In this document: positions 33,251 to 42,386 of the stretch, piece by piece
Layout of the letters: each line of letters starts with the position of its first letter
How positions within the stretch are numbered: position 1 is the stretch's first letter
Source of the DNA: Natronomonas gomsonensis
GTDB taxonomy: Archaea > Halobacteriota > Halobacteria > Halobacteriales > Haloarculaceae
Reading direction: 5' to 3'
DNA: 64,000 nt
Assembly (NCBI RefSeq): GCF_013391635.1
Contig: NZ_JACAWU010000002.1
Span: 496,001 to 560,000 of the forward strand
Made by a program: the position numbers and the translations under genes
Notes under the pieces: generated by a model
Databases searched by the model: none
What the model saw: only the letters and a program-made list of their open reading frames with translations
Told to the model about the DNA's origin: nothing

Positions 33251-36200
33251 TCAGTCCTCGGGACGCGGCAGTTCCAACACGACGGCAGCGCCGTCGTGGT
33301 CGTCGTCGAACGACAGCGAGCCATCGAGGGATTCGACAACGTAGTGGGCGAGCCACAGCCCGAGTCCCCGACTGTGGTCGAGTTGGGTGATGCCCTGTTC
33401 ACCCGAGACGACCTGGCGTTCACGTTCGGGGATACCCGGCCCGTCGTCCTCGATTCGGATGGTGACGGCCTCGTCGTCGGCCGACGCCCGCACCGTCACA
33501 ATCGGTGCGTCGCCGGCGTGGAGTGCAGCGTTCTCGACCAACTCGGCGATTGCTTTCTGCAGCAGGTCGTCGTCGTAGACGGTGACACCGTCGACGTCGG
33601 TCCTGAACGTCGCCTCGGTGTTTTCCGTGTTGGCACGTTCGATGGCCTCGTCGAGTACCGACATGAGGTCGATGGCCTGATAGTCGATGTCGCTCCGGTC
33701 GGCGTCGAACGTCCGTTCGATGTCGCGGACGTTCTCGGTGATGGCGGCGATTTGCTCGGCGGCGTCGCTCGCGCTGTCGATGTATTCGAGGGTTTCACCA
33801 TCCGCGCCGTCCCTGAGAAGGTCCAGATACCCCTGTACGACGCCGATGGTGTTCCGGAGGTTGTGCCGCAGTACCCGATTCAACATCTCGATGCGCCGCT
33901 GGTCGGCTTTCCGGTCGCTGATGTCGGTGTAGATGCCGAATGCACGCGGTCCCTCGGCGGCGCGGCCGTAGTAGACGCCACGGAAGAGGAACGTCCGTAG
34001 CCCGTTCGGTGTTTGCCGGCTCACTTCGATCGGTTCGGTCAACGCTTCGGGGTCGAGTCCGTCGAGCCGTTCGGCTTCCGGCCGGTCGTCCTCGGGGACG
34101 ATGAGGTCGTTTGTGGACTGGCCGACCGCCTCGGCCTTCTCGACGCCGAAGGTCTGCTCGAACGAGCGGTTGACATCCCGGATGATGGGGCCGTCGTCGG
34201 TCAGCGTCGCGTCCGTGATGGCGTCGGGCGACTGCTCGAAGAGGTTCTCGAAGCGCGCCCGTTCGGCTTCGAGTTCGCTCCGGTCGCGGACGACGCCGAC
34301 GCTACCGAGGAACTCATCGCCGGGGTACTGCGAGAGCTCGATTTCGACGGGCAGTTCCTCGCCGTCGACGGTCAGAAGCGTCGTCTCGTAGCTCCGGCTT
34401 TCGGCCCTGTCCGTCCGGTGGAGGTCGGCCAAGAGCAACTCGCCGGTCTCGTACCCTGTCGCGGTGAGGAACTCCTCGACGGAGCGTCCGATGAGCGCGT
34501 CGGGGTCGACGCCGAGCGTCTCGGCTAAAGGGTCCGTCATCAACCGAAGGTCGCCGTCGGCGTCGATGACGAACACCGACTCGCGGACGCTCTCGTGGAC
34601 CGCACGGTACTGCTCGAGTTGCGTTTCGCGCTCGGTGCGGTCGAACGCAGTTTCGGCGTTGGCCGCGAGAATGTTCGCGAGGCTCCGTGCCACATCGCCG
34701 ATGCCGTCGGGGTTCTCGGTGCCGATAGACAGCGTTCCGTGTCGGCCGATGGGTATCGCAACCGCCGCACGTATCGGGCCGTAGGAGTCCGGAATCGATC
34801 TGTCGTGTTCCTCGGTGTCGAGTGTCTGTTGCCGCTGGAACGCCGTCCCCGACAGCCCCTCGCCGGGGGCGTACGTCGGGAGGGTCTCCATCTCCTCGGT
34901 GGCCTTCTCGCTGAGAGCCGTGGGGATTAGTCGGTCCGTCTTGTCGTCGTACAACCGGACGGCGTTGAACGACAGGTCGAGGATGTCACCGGCGGCCCCG
35001 CTTATTATTTCCGCGATTTCCGTCCGATTAGTCGCGCTCATCAACTCTCGCGTCGTCGAGTGGAGGTCGTTGAGCGCTCGCTCGCGGCGCCTCTCCTCGG
35101 ACACGTCACGGAAGAACACCGAAAGCCCCTCCTCGGAGGGGTAGGCTTCGACGCCGAGATGAGCGTCCAGCGGTTCGTAGTACGCTTCGAACGACTCCGG
35201 CTGTTGGGTCTCCATCGCCCGTCGATAGTGCTCTTCGAACGCGGTTCCGAGGGCGTCCGGAACGGCCTCCCAGAGGTTCCGCCCCGAGAGGTCGCTTTTC
35301 GAGTAGTTCTCCGCTGCGGCTTCGTTGAGAACCTCGTAGCCACCGTCGTTGACGTAGGTGATTCCCCAGGCCGTATCGAGTGCGAAGAACCCGTCGTCGA
35401 TGCGCTCCAGCACCGTCTCGAACTCGTCTCGGGCCGCCTGCAGTTCCGCTTCCCGGCGTTCCCGTTCGAGTTCGTAACTCGCGCGGTCGGTGAGCAGTTC
35501 GACGAACGTCCGCTCGGATTCAGTGAACGACACGTCCCTCGGTTCGGCACCACCGAAACACACCGTCCCGTAGGTCTCGCCGTCGATACTGAGCGTGCCG
35601 CCGAGATAACACCGCAAGTCGGAGTCGTACGCCGGGTCGTCCCGCCAGCGGTCGGTCGCGTCCGTGATTGCCAACAGTCCGTTTCCACGGACGGTCGCCT
35701 TGCAGTAGGCCTCCTCCAGCGGAAAGACGTCGCCGGCGTCGAAGGCTGCATCGCCCGCGACAGCGAGCATCTCCAAGCGGCGCTCGCCCGTGTCGATGGA
35801 TGTCGCAAAGCCAATGTCGAGGTCCAGATACTCCCGGCCGACTTCGAGGATGCGTTCGAGTTTCTCCTCGAACTCCCCGTGACCGGTCGACAGCGCGTGT
35901 AAATCCCGCAGTGCCTGTTCGTTGCGGTCGACTCGGGCGGCCTCGCCGTCGACGATCTCGTGGACTCGCTCGGTGAGCGTCTCCTCACGGTCCTCGAAGG
36001 CTTCCCTCGGCGCGTACTCGACGCCGAGTCGAGAGGCGAGGGCGCCAACCTCGGGGTCGGCCTCGCCTACGACGACAATCGGGAGGTTCGGCGCTCTGCG
36101 TCGAAGCTCTTCGACGCTTGCGCTCCAGTCGTCGTGTACGGCGAGGAGAACGCAATCAGTGCCGTGGTCGACGGCTGCCACGGAGTCGACCTGCTGGACG

Positions 36201-36277
36201 GAAACGTTCCGAAGTGGTTCGTCTTCGAGGCGGCTTCCGTTGGTGGGTTGGAGGTAGGTAACGGTCAGGCTCTGCAC
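33251..36277 (-). CDS. Multi-sensor histidine kinase (receiver-like, GAF and PAS domains)
   Basis: 1008 residues, soluble. Order by eye: a receiver-like N-terminal domain (about 30-110, with CVLLAVHDDWSASVEELRRR but without a clear phospho-acceptor set); a GAF (120-270, EYLDLDIGFATSI...); a PAS (280-400, FETVLERIDDGFFALD); a second GAF (415-570); PAS at about 585-700 (YRAVHESVRESVFVID) and 700-800 (FENLFEQSPDAITD); an H-box MLNRVLRHNLRNTIGVVQGY (about residue 800); and an ATPase domain with ELVENAALHAG, IRIEDDGPGIPERE and HSRGLGLWLAHYVVESL. It is a haloarchaeal redox/light/energy-type sensor of unknown input, adjacent to an HTH_10 regulator on the same strand. Confidence 0.92.
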   Translation of the reverse strand: MQSLTVTYLQPTNGSRLEDEPLRNVSVQQVDSVAAVDHGTDCVLLAVHDDWSASVEELRRRAPNLPIVVVGEADPEVGALASRLGVEYAPREAFEDREETLTERVHEIVDGEAARVDRNEQALRDLHALSTGHGEFEEKLERILEVGREYLDLDIGFATSIDTGERRLEMLAVAGDAAFDAGDVFPLEEAYCKATVRGNGLLAITDATDRWRDDPAYDSDLRCYLGGTLSIDGETYGTVCFGGAEPRDVSFTESERTFVELLTDRASYELERERREAELQAARDEFETVLERIDDGFFALDTAWGITYVNDGGYEVLNEAAAENYSKSDLSGRNLWEAVPDALGTAFEEHYRRAMETQQPESFEAYYEPLDAHLGVEAYPSEEGLSVFFRDVSEERRRERALNDLHSTTRELMSATNRTEIAEIISGAAGDILDLSFNAVRLYDDKTDRLIPTALSEKATEEMETLPTYAPGEGLSGTAFQRQQTLDTEEHDRSIPDSYGPIRAAVAIPIGRHGTLSIGTENPDGIGDVARSLANILAANAETAFDRTERETQLEQYRAVHESVRESVFVIDADGDLRLMTDPLAETLGVDPDALIGRSVEEFLTATGYETGELLLADLHRTDRAESRSYETTLLTVDGEELPVEIELSQYPGDEFLGSVGVVRDRSELEAERARFENLFEQSPDAITDATLTDDGPIIRDVNRSFEQTFGVEKAEAVGQSTNDLIVPEDDRPEAERLDGLDPEALTEPIEVSRQTPNGLRTFLFRGVYYGRAAEGPRAFGIYTDISDRKADQRRIEMLNRVLRHNLRNTIGVVQGYLDLLRDGADGETLEYIDSASDAAEQIAAITENVRDIERTFDADRSDIDYQAIDLMSVLDEAIERANTENTEATFRTDVDGVTVYDDDLLQKAIAELVENAALHAGDAPIVTVRASADDEAVTIRIEDDGPGIPERERQVVSGEQGITQLDHSRGLGLWLAHYVVESLDGSLSFDDDHDGAAVVLELPRPED

Positions 36278-36346
36278 GTGTTCGCTGGCACCGTCTTTCG
36301 AAACGAGCCTCGAGATAATAAACAGGTGTGTGAGTTCACCGGCCGA

Positions 36347-36982
36347 TTAGGCGAACACGCTACCGAGAAGCCGCGTCTGCCCCCGGCGCAGGCGTTCGAG
36401 GAACGCCGATTTCGAAATGTCGAGTTCGGCCGCCACCTCCGCGGACGTGACGCGTTTCGGCACGTCGAAGTATCCCATCTCGTAGGCGGTTTCGAGGGCA
36501 GCGGCCTGTCCGGGCGTCAGGTTCCATCGCGTCTCGACGGAAACGTCGCCGTCGTCGCCCAGCGGAGAGATTCGTTCGAGTTTCACGCCGACGGCCTCTC
36601 CTGCTGCCTCGAGGACACCGTGGAGTACCTCCTGGCCCACGACGGCGCCGACGTGCCGCTCGACGCCGTCGCGGTACTGGACCGAATCGACCAGAAATCC
36701 CTCGTCGATGAGTTCGTGGACGACACAGCGGTCCTTCGAGAGACAGCGAAAGGTGTGGCGGCTGTCGACGCTCGTCCGGTGGAGGTATCGAATCCGGTCG
36801 TCGGCGTCGAGTGTGTCGCCGACGGCGTCGCCGACCGTCGAAAACCGCAACAGCGTGTTGCCGTCGGCCCGTCGGAGCGGCGGTGCGGCCTCGATGGACT
36901 CCTCGGCGCTCCGGGACGCCGCCGCAAGCGGGCAGTCGTCGCCGGTGACCCGGAACTCGACGACGAGACACTCCGAAATCAT
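36347..36982 (-). CDS. HTH_10 (bacterio-opsin activator-type) regulator
   Basis: 211 residues from the ATG at 36982. The C-terminal HTH_10 domain is clear: RWNLTPGQAAALETAYEMGYFDVPKRVTSAEVAAELDIS and onward. The N-terminal 150 residues are a beta-rich sensor-like domain. Such Bat-family proteins regulate catabolic or light-responsive genes in haloarchaea. It is divergent from the phenylacetate operon with only 85 bases between, so it is the best candidate for its regulator. It could instead be partner to the kinase at 33251. Confidence 0.85.
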   Translation of the reverse strand: MISECLVVEFRVTGDDCPLAAASRSAEESIEAAPPLRRADGNTLLRFSTVGDAVGDTLDADDRIRYLHRTSVDSRHTFRCLSKDRCVVHELIDEGFLVDSVQYRDGVERHVGAVVGQEVLHGVLEAAGEAVGVKLERISPLGDDGDVSVETRWNLTPGQAAALETAYEMGYFDVPKRVTSAEVAAELDISKSAFLERLRRGQTRLLGSVFA

Positions 36983-36999
36983 GGGGCTAGTTAGCACGA

Positions 37000-37015
37000 T
37001 TAATATTTAAAACCC
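37000..37015. promoter_or_regulatory. A/T-rich TATA-type element between the HTH_10 gene and paaA
   Basis: attaatatttaaaacc sits in the 85-base divergent region, about 55-70 bases upstream of the paaA start and about 20-30 upstream of the regulator start. It is the only A/T-rich patch there and could serve either promoter. Assigned by composition and position only. Confidence 0.35.
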
Positions 37016-37067
37016 GTCCATAGGCTGGTCAAACAGTATGTTAATTCGTGACACTAGTTCACGTAGG

Positions 37068-38009
37068 ATGGACATCGACACAGTGAAAAAACGCGCCGGG
37101 CCGCGCAACTTCGGCCCCGGCGACGACATGCCACGGGAGTACCGGGAAGCCGCAACGCGGATGATTCAGTTCCACGCCAATAGCGAGATTATGGGCGCCT
37201 ACATCGAACGTCCGTTCATCCGGCAGGCGCCGAGCCTCGACAGGAAACTCGCCGTCTCGGCGCAGGTCCAAGACGAGGTGGGCCACGGACAACTGCTGTA
37301 TCGGGCCGCCGAGGAGTTGGGCATCAAAACGCGCGAGGAGATGCTGGACGAACTCGAAGCAGGCCAGGGGAAGTTCCTCAACTGTTTCCACTACCCGCTG
37401 GACGACTGGTACGAACTGCCGATGATAATGTTCTTCGTCGACGGCGCGGCGATGCGCCGGCAGGCGACACTGAAGCGCACCTCCTGGGAGCCCTACGCCC
37501 ACGCCATCGACAAGATCTGCTTCGAGGAGGGCTTCCACATCAAACACGGTGAGGACATCCTGCGGACCATCGCGACAGGGTCGAAACGCGACCGCGAGCG
37601 GTTGCAGGCGGCCTTCGAGAAGTGGTGGCCGCGCATCCTGCAGTTCTTCGGGCCGACCGACGACCAGTCGACCCACGGCGAGTTCGCCATGGATGTCGGC
37701 CTGAAGACGATGAGCAACGACGACCTCCGGAACGCCTTCCTCAACGCCTACGTCCCCAAGGCCGAGAAGTACGGTCTCGAACTGCCGGAGTACCCCCGCG
37801 TCGAGTACCACGAAGCCGACGACTACTACGAGGTCTACGAGGAGGACCTCGACTGGGAGGAGTTCTTCACCGTCGCGAAAAACGAGTATCCGACCGGCGT
37901 CGGCCAAATCGAGAAGCGAGAACATGCACAGGCAGCCGTCGAGTGGGTCCGCGACGCCATCGAATCACCCGAGCAGGGCGGGGAAACCCCTGCGACAGCG
38001 GACGACTGA
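37068..38009 (+). CDS. paaA: 1,2-phenylacetyl-CoA epoxidase catalytic subunit
   Basis: 313 residues from the ATG at 37068; an earlier in-frame ATG at 37038 adds ten residues. This is a ferritin-like diiron protein: the paired Glu and ExxH clusters are visible in SAQVQDEVGHGQLLY and IDKICFEEGFHIKHGEDIL. It epoxidises the ring of phenylacetyl-CoA with the PaaC scaffold and PaaB. First of a paaABCD operon with two-base spacing to paaB. Confidence 0.95.
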   Translation: MDIDTVKKRAGPRNFGPGDDMPREYREAATRMIQFHANSEIMGAYIERPFIRQAPSLDRKLAVSAQVQDEVGHGQLLYRAAEELGIKTREEMLDELEAGQGKFLNCFHYPLDDWYELPMIMFFVDGAAMRRQATLKRTSWEPYAHAIDKICFEEGFHIKHGEDILRTIATGSKRDRERLQAAFEKWWPRILQFFGPTDDQSTHGEFAMDVGLKTMSNDDLRNAFLNAYVPKAEKYGLELPEYPRVEYHEADDYYEVYEEDLDWEEFFTVAKNEYPTGVGQIEKREHAQAAVEWVRDAIESPEQGGETPATADD

Positions 38010-38011
38010 CC

Positions 38012-38341
38012 ATGATTTGGGAAGTGTTCAGACAGGAAAAAGAGAAGGACTACCACACTCACGTCGGCAACGTCCACGCGCCGGACGCCGAGTTGGCCAA
38101 ACAGTTCGCACAGATTATGCACGCCCGCCGGAAGCCGGCCAACAGCCTCTGGGTTGTCCCGAAAGCGGAAATCGAGACGGTTCACGCCGACGACCCCGGA
38201 ACCGAAATGGGTGGAACCACCCAGAAGCAGTACCGCTGGGCGACGAACTACAACACCGACGAGACGTTCGCCGAGGAAATCGAGGCCAGCCAGCGCGAAC
38301 AGGAGGAAGCCGAACGCGACCTCGCGGAGGCGGATAACTGA
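38012..38341 (+). CDS. paaB: Phenylacetyl-CoA epoxidase subunit PaaB
   Basis: 109 residues, beginning MIWEVFRQEKEKDYHTHVGN and carrying the PaaB-type signature VHAPDAELAKQFAQIMHARR and SLWVVPKAEI. This small subunit bridges the catalytic heterotetramers. It starts two bases after paaA and overlaps the paaC start by one base (TGATG). Confidence 0.92.
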   Translation: MIWEVFRQEKEKDYHTHVGNVHAPDAELAKQFAQIMHARRKPANSLWVVPKAEIETVHADDPGTEMGGTTQKQYRWATNYNTDETFAEEIEASQREQEEAERDLAEADN

Positions 38342-39174
38342 TGGTCGCTACCGAGGAACTGAGCGACCGCGAGCGGGCGGCCGTCGAGGCCGAACTCCGA
38401 ACACTGGCCGACGACGAGTTCGTCGTCGCCGAACGCTACACCGAGTGGCAGGTTCGGGGGCCGACGCTGGAGGCCGACATCGCAATCGCGAACATCGCCC
38501 AAGACGAGTTGGGCCACGCCCGATTGTGGTACGATTTACTGGAGGATTTCGGCTACGACCAGGTCGACCTCATCTGGGAGCGCGACCCCGCCGATTTCCG
38601 GCACGCGACGCTCGTCGAGTTGCCGTTCGAGGACGGCGACTGGGCAGACTGCGTCGTCCGCGGCTACCTCTACGACACCCACGAACACCTGCGTCTGCAG
38701 GCGCTCGCCGAGAGCACGTACGCACCCATCGCCGACCGAGTCGGGAAGGTCCGCGGCGAGGAACACTACCACCGCGATCACGCCCAGAGCTGGCTCGAAC
38801 GGCTCTCGGAGAGCGCCGACGGGCGACGGCGCATCCAGCGAGCCGTCGACCGCCTGTTCCCCCACGCGCTGACGCTGTTCGAGCGCACCGACCACGAGGA
38901 GACCATCGTCGACACCGGAATCAGGCCGGAACCCATCGCGGACCTCCGGGCGGAGTGGCGCGAGGTCGTCTCCGGGTTCCTCGCCGGCCTCGGCGTCGAG
39001 GTGCCGGTCGAGTCACCCGAGGAACTGCTCCCCGAGACCCGCGGCCGAAACGGCACCCACACCGAGGCGTGGCGGTCGATGTACGACGAGTTCACCTTCA
39101 CCTACCGACAACTGGGGCGGAGCGAAGCGCCGTCGCTGATGCCCGCCCCCGAGGAGGCCGATGTCGATGTCTGA
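38341..39174 (+). CDS. paaC: Phenylacetyl-CoA epoxidase structural subunit PaaC
   Basis: 277 residues, all-helical, ferritin-like but with degenerate diiron residues: DIAIANIAQDELGHARLWYD retains one ExxH. RGEEHYHRDHAQSWLERL is the second helix pair. It pairs with PaaA as the non-catalytic subunit. It overlaps paaB by one base and paaD by 14. Confidence 0.93.
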   Translation: MVATEELSDRERAAVEAELRTLADDEFVVAERYTEWQVRGPTLEADIAIANIAQDELGHARLWYDLLEDFGYDQVDLIWERDPADFRHATLVELPFEDGDWADCVVRGYLYDTHEHLRLQALAESTYAPIADRVGKVRGEEHYHRDHAQSWLERLSESADGRRRIQRAVDRLFPHALTLFERTDHEETIVDTGIRPEPIADLRAEWREVVSGFLAGLGVEVPVESPEELLPETRGRNGTHTEAWRSMYDEFTFTYRQLGRSEAPSLMPAPEEADVDV

Positions 39175-39589
39175 GGATATCTCAGAGTTCGACGGGGGGA
39201 CCCCGGAGTACTGCGCCTACACCGACTACGGTGCCGGCGACGCTGCGGATGGACTGCCGGCGACCGGCGAGGAGGCCACCGGCGCCGAGGCGAACGTCTG
39301 GGAACGGCTCTACGAGGTCGAGGACCCCGAGATGCCGATTTCGGTCGTCGATTTGGGGCTCATCTACGGCGTGACCGTCGCGGACGGCCACGCAACGGTG
39401 ACGATGACGCTCACCTACACCGGTTGTCCGGCCCGAGACTACCTTCAAGAAGACGTACGGCTGGCGGCCGAGGGCGCCGACGGCGTCGACACCGCCGATG
39501 TCGAGTTGGTCTGGAGCCCCGAGTGGAACGTCGAGATGGTCACCGACGACGGTAAGGCCGACCTGCGTGAGTTCGGGGTGTCGGTATGA
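39161..39589 (+). CDS. paaD: PaaD-like MIP18/DUF59 maturation protein, zinc ribbon missing
   Basis: 142 residues (ATG at 39161 or 39167). After an acidic N-terminus comes the DUF59/MIP18 domain: LYEVEDPEMPISVVDLGLIY, TMTLTYTGCPARDYL with the conserved Cys, and VELVWSPEWNVEMV. It would assist metal-centre or Fe-S maturation of the epoxidase. E. coli PaaD is longer because it ends in a Cys-rich zinc ribbon, which here is a separate overlapping gene. Confidence 0.9.
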   Translation: MSMSEDISEFDGGTPEYCAYTDYGAGDAADGLPATGEEATGAEANVWERLYEVEDPEMPISVVDLGLIYGVTVADGHATVTMTLTYTGCPARDYLQEDVRLAAEGADGVDTADVELVWSPEWNVEMVTDDGKADLREFGVSV

Positions 39590-39756
39590 GTGGGCGACCG
39601 GACCCCTCGACGGACACCGATGCCGGCGGCGCGGCGGCGGCCTGCCCGTACTGCGGGTCGAACAACACCGACCGGGAACACCCCAAGGGGCCGTCGCTCT
39701 GTCGGTCGATGCACTACTGTCGGGACTGTGGGGAACCCTTCGAGGCGTTCGGCTGA
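39586..39756 (+). CDS. Stand-alone PaaD-type zinc ribbon
   Basis: 56 residues. The ATG overlaps the paaD stop (ATGA), so translation is coupled. Five cysteines at residues 20, 23, 39, 45 and 48 (CPYCGSN, LCRSMHYC, CRDCGEPFEAFG) reproduce the C-terminal ribbon of bacterial PaaD. Its length and position fit a split of PaaD into two chains. It is easily missed because it is short. Confidence 0.85.
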   Translation: MSGRPDPSTDTDAGGAAAACPYCGSNNTDREHPKGPSLCRSMHYCRDCGEPFEAFG

Positions 39757-39775
39757 CCGCGACGGGAGCGGAGCG

Positions 39776-40705
39776 CTACCACACCGACGGCGAGTACTCG
39801 AAGGTCAGGTCGTCGACCGTCTCCGGCGGGAGCCCGACGTCCTCGAACAGTTGTCGGAACACGCCACGATACTCCTCTTCGGGAATCTCCTCGCCGACCG
39901 GCAGCCGAACCTCCAGATTGAATCCACCGAGTCGGTCGAGTTTGAGCCTGTACCTTCGAGAGCCATCGTGGTGTATGACAGCCATACTCTGAACGATGAA
40001 GGCGACGGTTGCGAACCGCTGTCCGTCCCGAAGCGAGGTTTCGTTGTACCAGCCGTCGCCACCGGTCTCGGAGCCGAGCACGTCCGTTCGTTCGGATTCG
40101 ACCGCCCCGTAGAACCCCGGAAAATCCAGTGGTTCGCTCACCTCGACTCGGGGAGTGTCCGTCCCTTCGGCGGCCTGCTCGCGCAACGCCGCGGCGTACT
40201 CCCGGGCGTCCGTCTCGAAGACGTCGAACACCAGCGTGAACTGTTCGATGAGCCACGCCTCCGGCGGCACGGAATCGACCGGAATCCCCTCGAATGCACC
40301 CCGGTCGTCGAACAGCCCCATCGACGGCTGCTCGCCGGTGAGCGAGACCTCCAAAAACACCGTCTCGGTGTGATAGCGGGAGAACCCGAACACGCGATAG
40401 TCGGGCCCGAACCGTTCGTCGAGGTCCGTGAGCCCGTCGGGATGGACCCCTCTGGTCTCCGTGTCGTTGACGTAGTACGGTTCCTCGACCTCGTAGCCGG
40501 CCTCTCGTGCCGCCGCCATCACGCCGTCGTAGTCGACATCGAGTTGTCCGCTGTCGGACCAGTAGGTGGCGTGGTCGGCGCCGAGTATCGAACAGCCGGC
40601 GAGTGCCACGGTCAGTCCGGTCGCTGTGAGTGCGCTCGTCCTCTTGAGTATGGCCCGTCGGCTCCAGCGTCGCTCCCGAGCACCAATCGATGGAGGCGTA
40701 TTCAT
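39776..40705 (-). CDS. Tat lipoprotein, unknown
   Basis: 309 residues from the ATG at 40705. RRAILKRTSALTATGLTVAL and then AGC form a Tat signal with lipobox. The mature region is a mixed alpha/beta domain (FGPDYRVFGFSRYHTETVFL, PEEEYRGVFRQLFEDVGLPP) without catalytic motifs that I recognise. It converges with the paa operon, whose last stop lies 20 bases away, and is unlikely to be part of it. Confidence 0.65.
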   Translation of the reverse strand: MNTPPSIGARERRWSRRAILKRTSALTATGLTVALAGCSILGADHATYWSDSGQLDVDYDGVMAAAREAGYEVEEPYYVNDTETRGVHPDGLTDLDERFGPDYRVFGFSRYHTETVFLEVSLTGEQPSMGLFDDRGAFEGIPVDSVPPEAWLIEQFTLVFDVFETDAREYAAALREQAAEGTDTPRVEVSEPLDFPGFYGAVESERTDVLGSETGGDGWYNETSLRDGQRFATVAFIVQSMAVIHHDGSRRYRLKLDRLGGFNLEVRLPVGEEIPEEEYRGVFRQLFEDVGLPPETVDDLTFEYSPSVW

Positions 40706-40837
40706 GTCGTGAAACACGTCATTAGGTCGAATAAAGATGCTGGCGTTCCGTCCCGTATGTCGGAACCTACACGGATGACTCAAAGGTCCGTTTGAGTCTC
40801 CTGAAGGCCCTTATCGGTACGACCAGTAGCCCGACCC

Positions 40838-41347
40838 ATGAAGCGCCGTGCCCTCCTCGCTGCCGTCGGCTCGAGTACCGTCGCCCTGTCCGGTTGTCTC
40901 GTCGGTGTCGACCCGTTGAACTACGGGGATTCAGAGACGCCGGAGCCGTGTACGGTCGACCGGACCGACCCCGTTGAGCCCAGCAGCGAGATGGAGCCGC
41001 GAGAACTCCCCGAGCGTCCGGAAGAGTTGAACGACGAGACCGTCGAATCGTATCTCCGAGCGTACGAGAGCGCGTATCGCCAGCATCTGATTCTCTCGGA
41101 GGATACGACGGCCTACGGCCACAGCGAGTCGTTCGAATCGGTACGGGAGGTCGAAGGCGGTTACCGCGTCGAGATGCGGACGAACTTCTATTACGAAGAG
41201 GATACCGACCGCGGGAAGGTTCACGCCGACAGTCCGTACTTTCGGGTCCGCTATCTCATCACGGACGACAGACTCCTCCGGGCAGTCGGAGAGGGCCACG
41301 ACGCCGAGCCCACGTTGGAGGACGCGGAGACGATGGAGTGTTGGTGA
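40838..41347 (+). CDS. Lipoprotein, unknown
   Basis: 169 residues. MKRRALLAAVGSSTVALSGC is a twin-arginine-type signal with lipobox Cys near residue 20. The mature part (ELNDETVESYLRAYESAYRQ, then beta-strands EVEGGYRVEMRTNFYYEED) resembles small haloarchaeal lipoproteins of no known function. It is divergent from the 309-residue lipoprotein and converges with the rhodanese gene. Confidence 0.65.
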   Translation: MKRRALLAAVGSSTVALSGCLVGVDPLNYGDSETPEPCTVDRTDPVEPSSEMEPRELPERPEELNDETVESYLRAYESAYRQHLILSEDTTAYGHSESFESVREVEGGYRVEMRTNFYYEEDTDRGKVHADSPYFRVRYLITDDRLLRAVGEGHDAEPTLEDAETMECW

Positions 41348-41348
41348 G

Positions 41349-42134
41349 TCAGTCGACGGTCTCTAAGGCTCCACCTTTGGCTTCCCACTCCGTGAGGCTT
41401 CCCTCGTAGAACGCGAGATCGGGATAGCCGAGATGTCGAAGGACGGTGTAGGTGTGGCTGATGCGCCGGGCGGTGTTGCAGTACAGGAGGACGCGTTTTT
41501 CCGGCGTGATATCCCGTTCTTCGAGGAGGCTCCGAATCTTCGATTCGGGGTGAAGGCCCCGGCTGTCGTCGTCGACGAGTTCGCGCCAATCGAGGCGGAC
41601 TGCTCCGGGGATGTGACCCTCCTCGTACTCCCACTCCTCGCGGGTATCGACGATGACGGTGTCGGGGTCGTCGATGGCTGACTCGACGAATTCGATTCCC
41701 ACGAGAGGGCCGTCGGTCCGGAACGACGCCTCGTACTCTGCTGATTCGGTGGGCGGTGTCGTCTCGCTGACGGGGTGTTCGAGGCTCCACGCGGAGTAAT
41801 CGCCATCGAGCAGGTGGAGCTTCTCCGGGTCGTGGCCGTACAGTTCGGCGGTCACGAGCAGCCGCGCGGCGAAGACGCCGTGCATGTCGTCGTAGGCGAC
41901 GAGTTCCTCGTCGGTCCCGATACCGACATCGCCCAACAGCTCGGCGAAGGCTTCGGCGCCGGGAAGCATGCCGGCCTCGCCGTCGTCTTCGGACCGGAAC
42001 GTCTCGAAAGGGACGTTCACCGCTCCGGGGATGTGGCCGATGCCGTCGTACTCCCACGCATCTCGAACGTCGACCACGTGCACCTCCTCGAGTCGGTCGG
42101 CCAACCACGCCGCCGACACCACTACGTCGCTCAT
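41349..42134 (-). CDS. Tandem-rhodanese sulfurtransferase
   Basis: 261 residues from the ATG at 42134. Two rhodanese domains: the N-terminal one has DVRDAWEYDGIGHIPGAVNV but lacks the active-site Cys (its loop reads VAYDDMHGVFAAR). The C-terminal one keeps VDTREEWEYEEGHIPGAVRL and the catalytic loop VLLYCNTARRIS. This is the thiosulfate/3-mercaptopyruvate sulfurtransferase arrangement. It is divergent from a second tandem rhodanese at 42387. Confidence 0.9.
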   Translation of the reverse strand: MSDVVVSAAWLADRLEEVHVVDVRDAWEYDGIGHIPGAVNVPFETFRSEDDGEAGMLPGAEAFAELLGDVGIGTDEELVAYDDMHGVFAARLLVTAELYGHDPEKLHLLDGDYSAWSLEHPVSETTPPTESAEYEASFRTDGPLVGIEFVESAIDDPDTVIVDTREEWEYEEGHIPGAVRLDWRELVDDDSRGLHPESKIRSLLEERDITPEKRVLLYCNTARRISHTYTVLRHLGYPDLAFYEGSLTEWEAKGGALETVD

Positions 42135-42201
42135 ATCCGATTCTCCGGCTACGACGGCTTCAATCCGTCCACTCGGAGGCCCTCGGAGATAGCGGATTAT
42201 T

Positions 42202-42214
42202 TTGCTGGTAGGTG
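42202..42214 (+). repeat. 13-bp direct repeat, copy 1 (rhodanese intergenic region)
   Basis: ttgctggtaggtg occurs here and again at 42305-42317, both inside the 252-base region between the divergent rhodanese genes. It could be a shared regulator-binding site. The function is unknown. Confidence 0.35.
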
Positions 42215-42304
42215 TTCCGTGGGCCACCCTTCACGCCGAGTCGTCTCCCGACGGCTCTCCAGCGCCGATGAGCGTCCAGAAACGGCGCGACAGTAGCGGC
42301 AACT

Positions 42305-42317
42305 GTTGCTGGTAGGT
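42305..42317 (+). repeat. 13-bp direct repeat, copy 2 (rhodanese intergenic region)
   Basis: Identical to 42202-42214, spaced about 103 bases, which is close to ten helical turns, and about 70 bases upstream of the plus-strand rhodanese start. Confidence 0.35.
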
Positions 42318-42386
42318 GGGAGGCGTGGCTGAACGTGCCGAGAGTCGTAGTGTTATGGTCGTGGTTGGAGTACTAGGGGTTGTAAC

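Noticed and set aside
36347..36982. Bacterio-opsin gene regulation
   Set aside because: The protein has the HTH_10 domain of the Bat family, but no opsin or carotenoid gene is nearby. The divergent phenylacetate operon is the better target.
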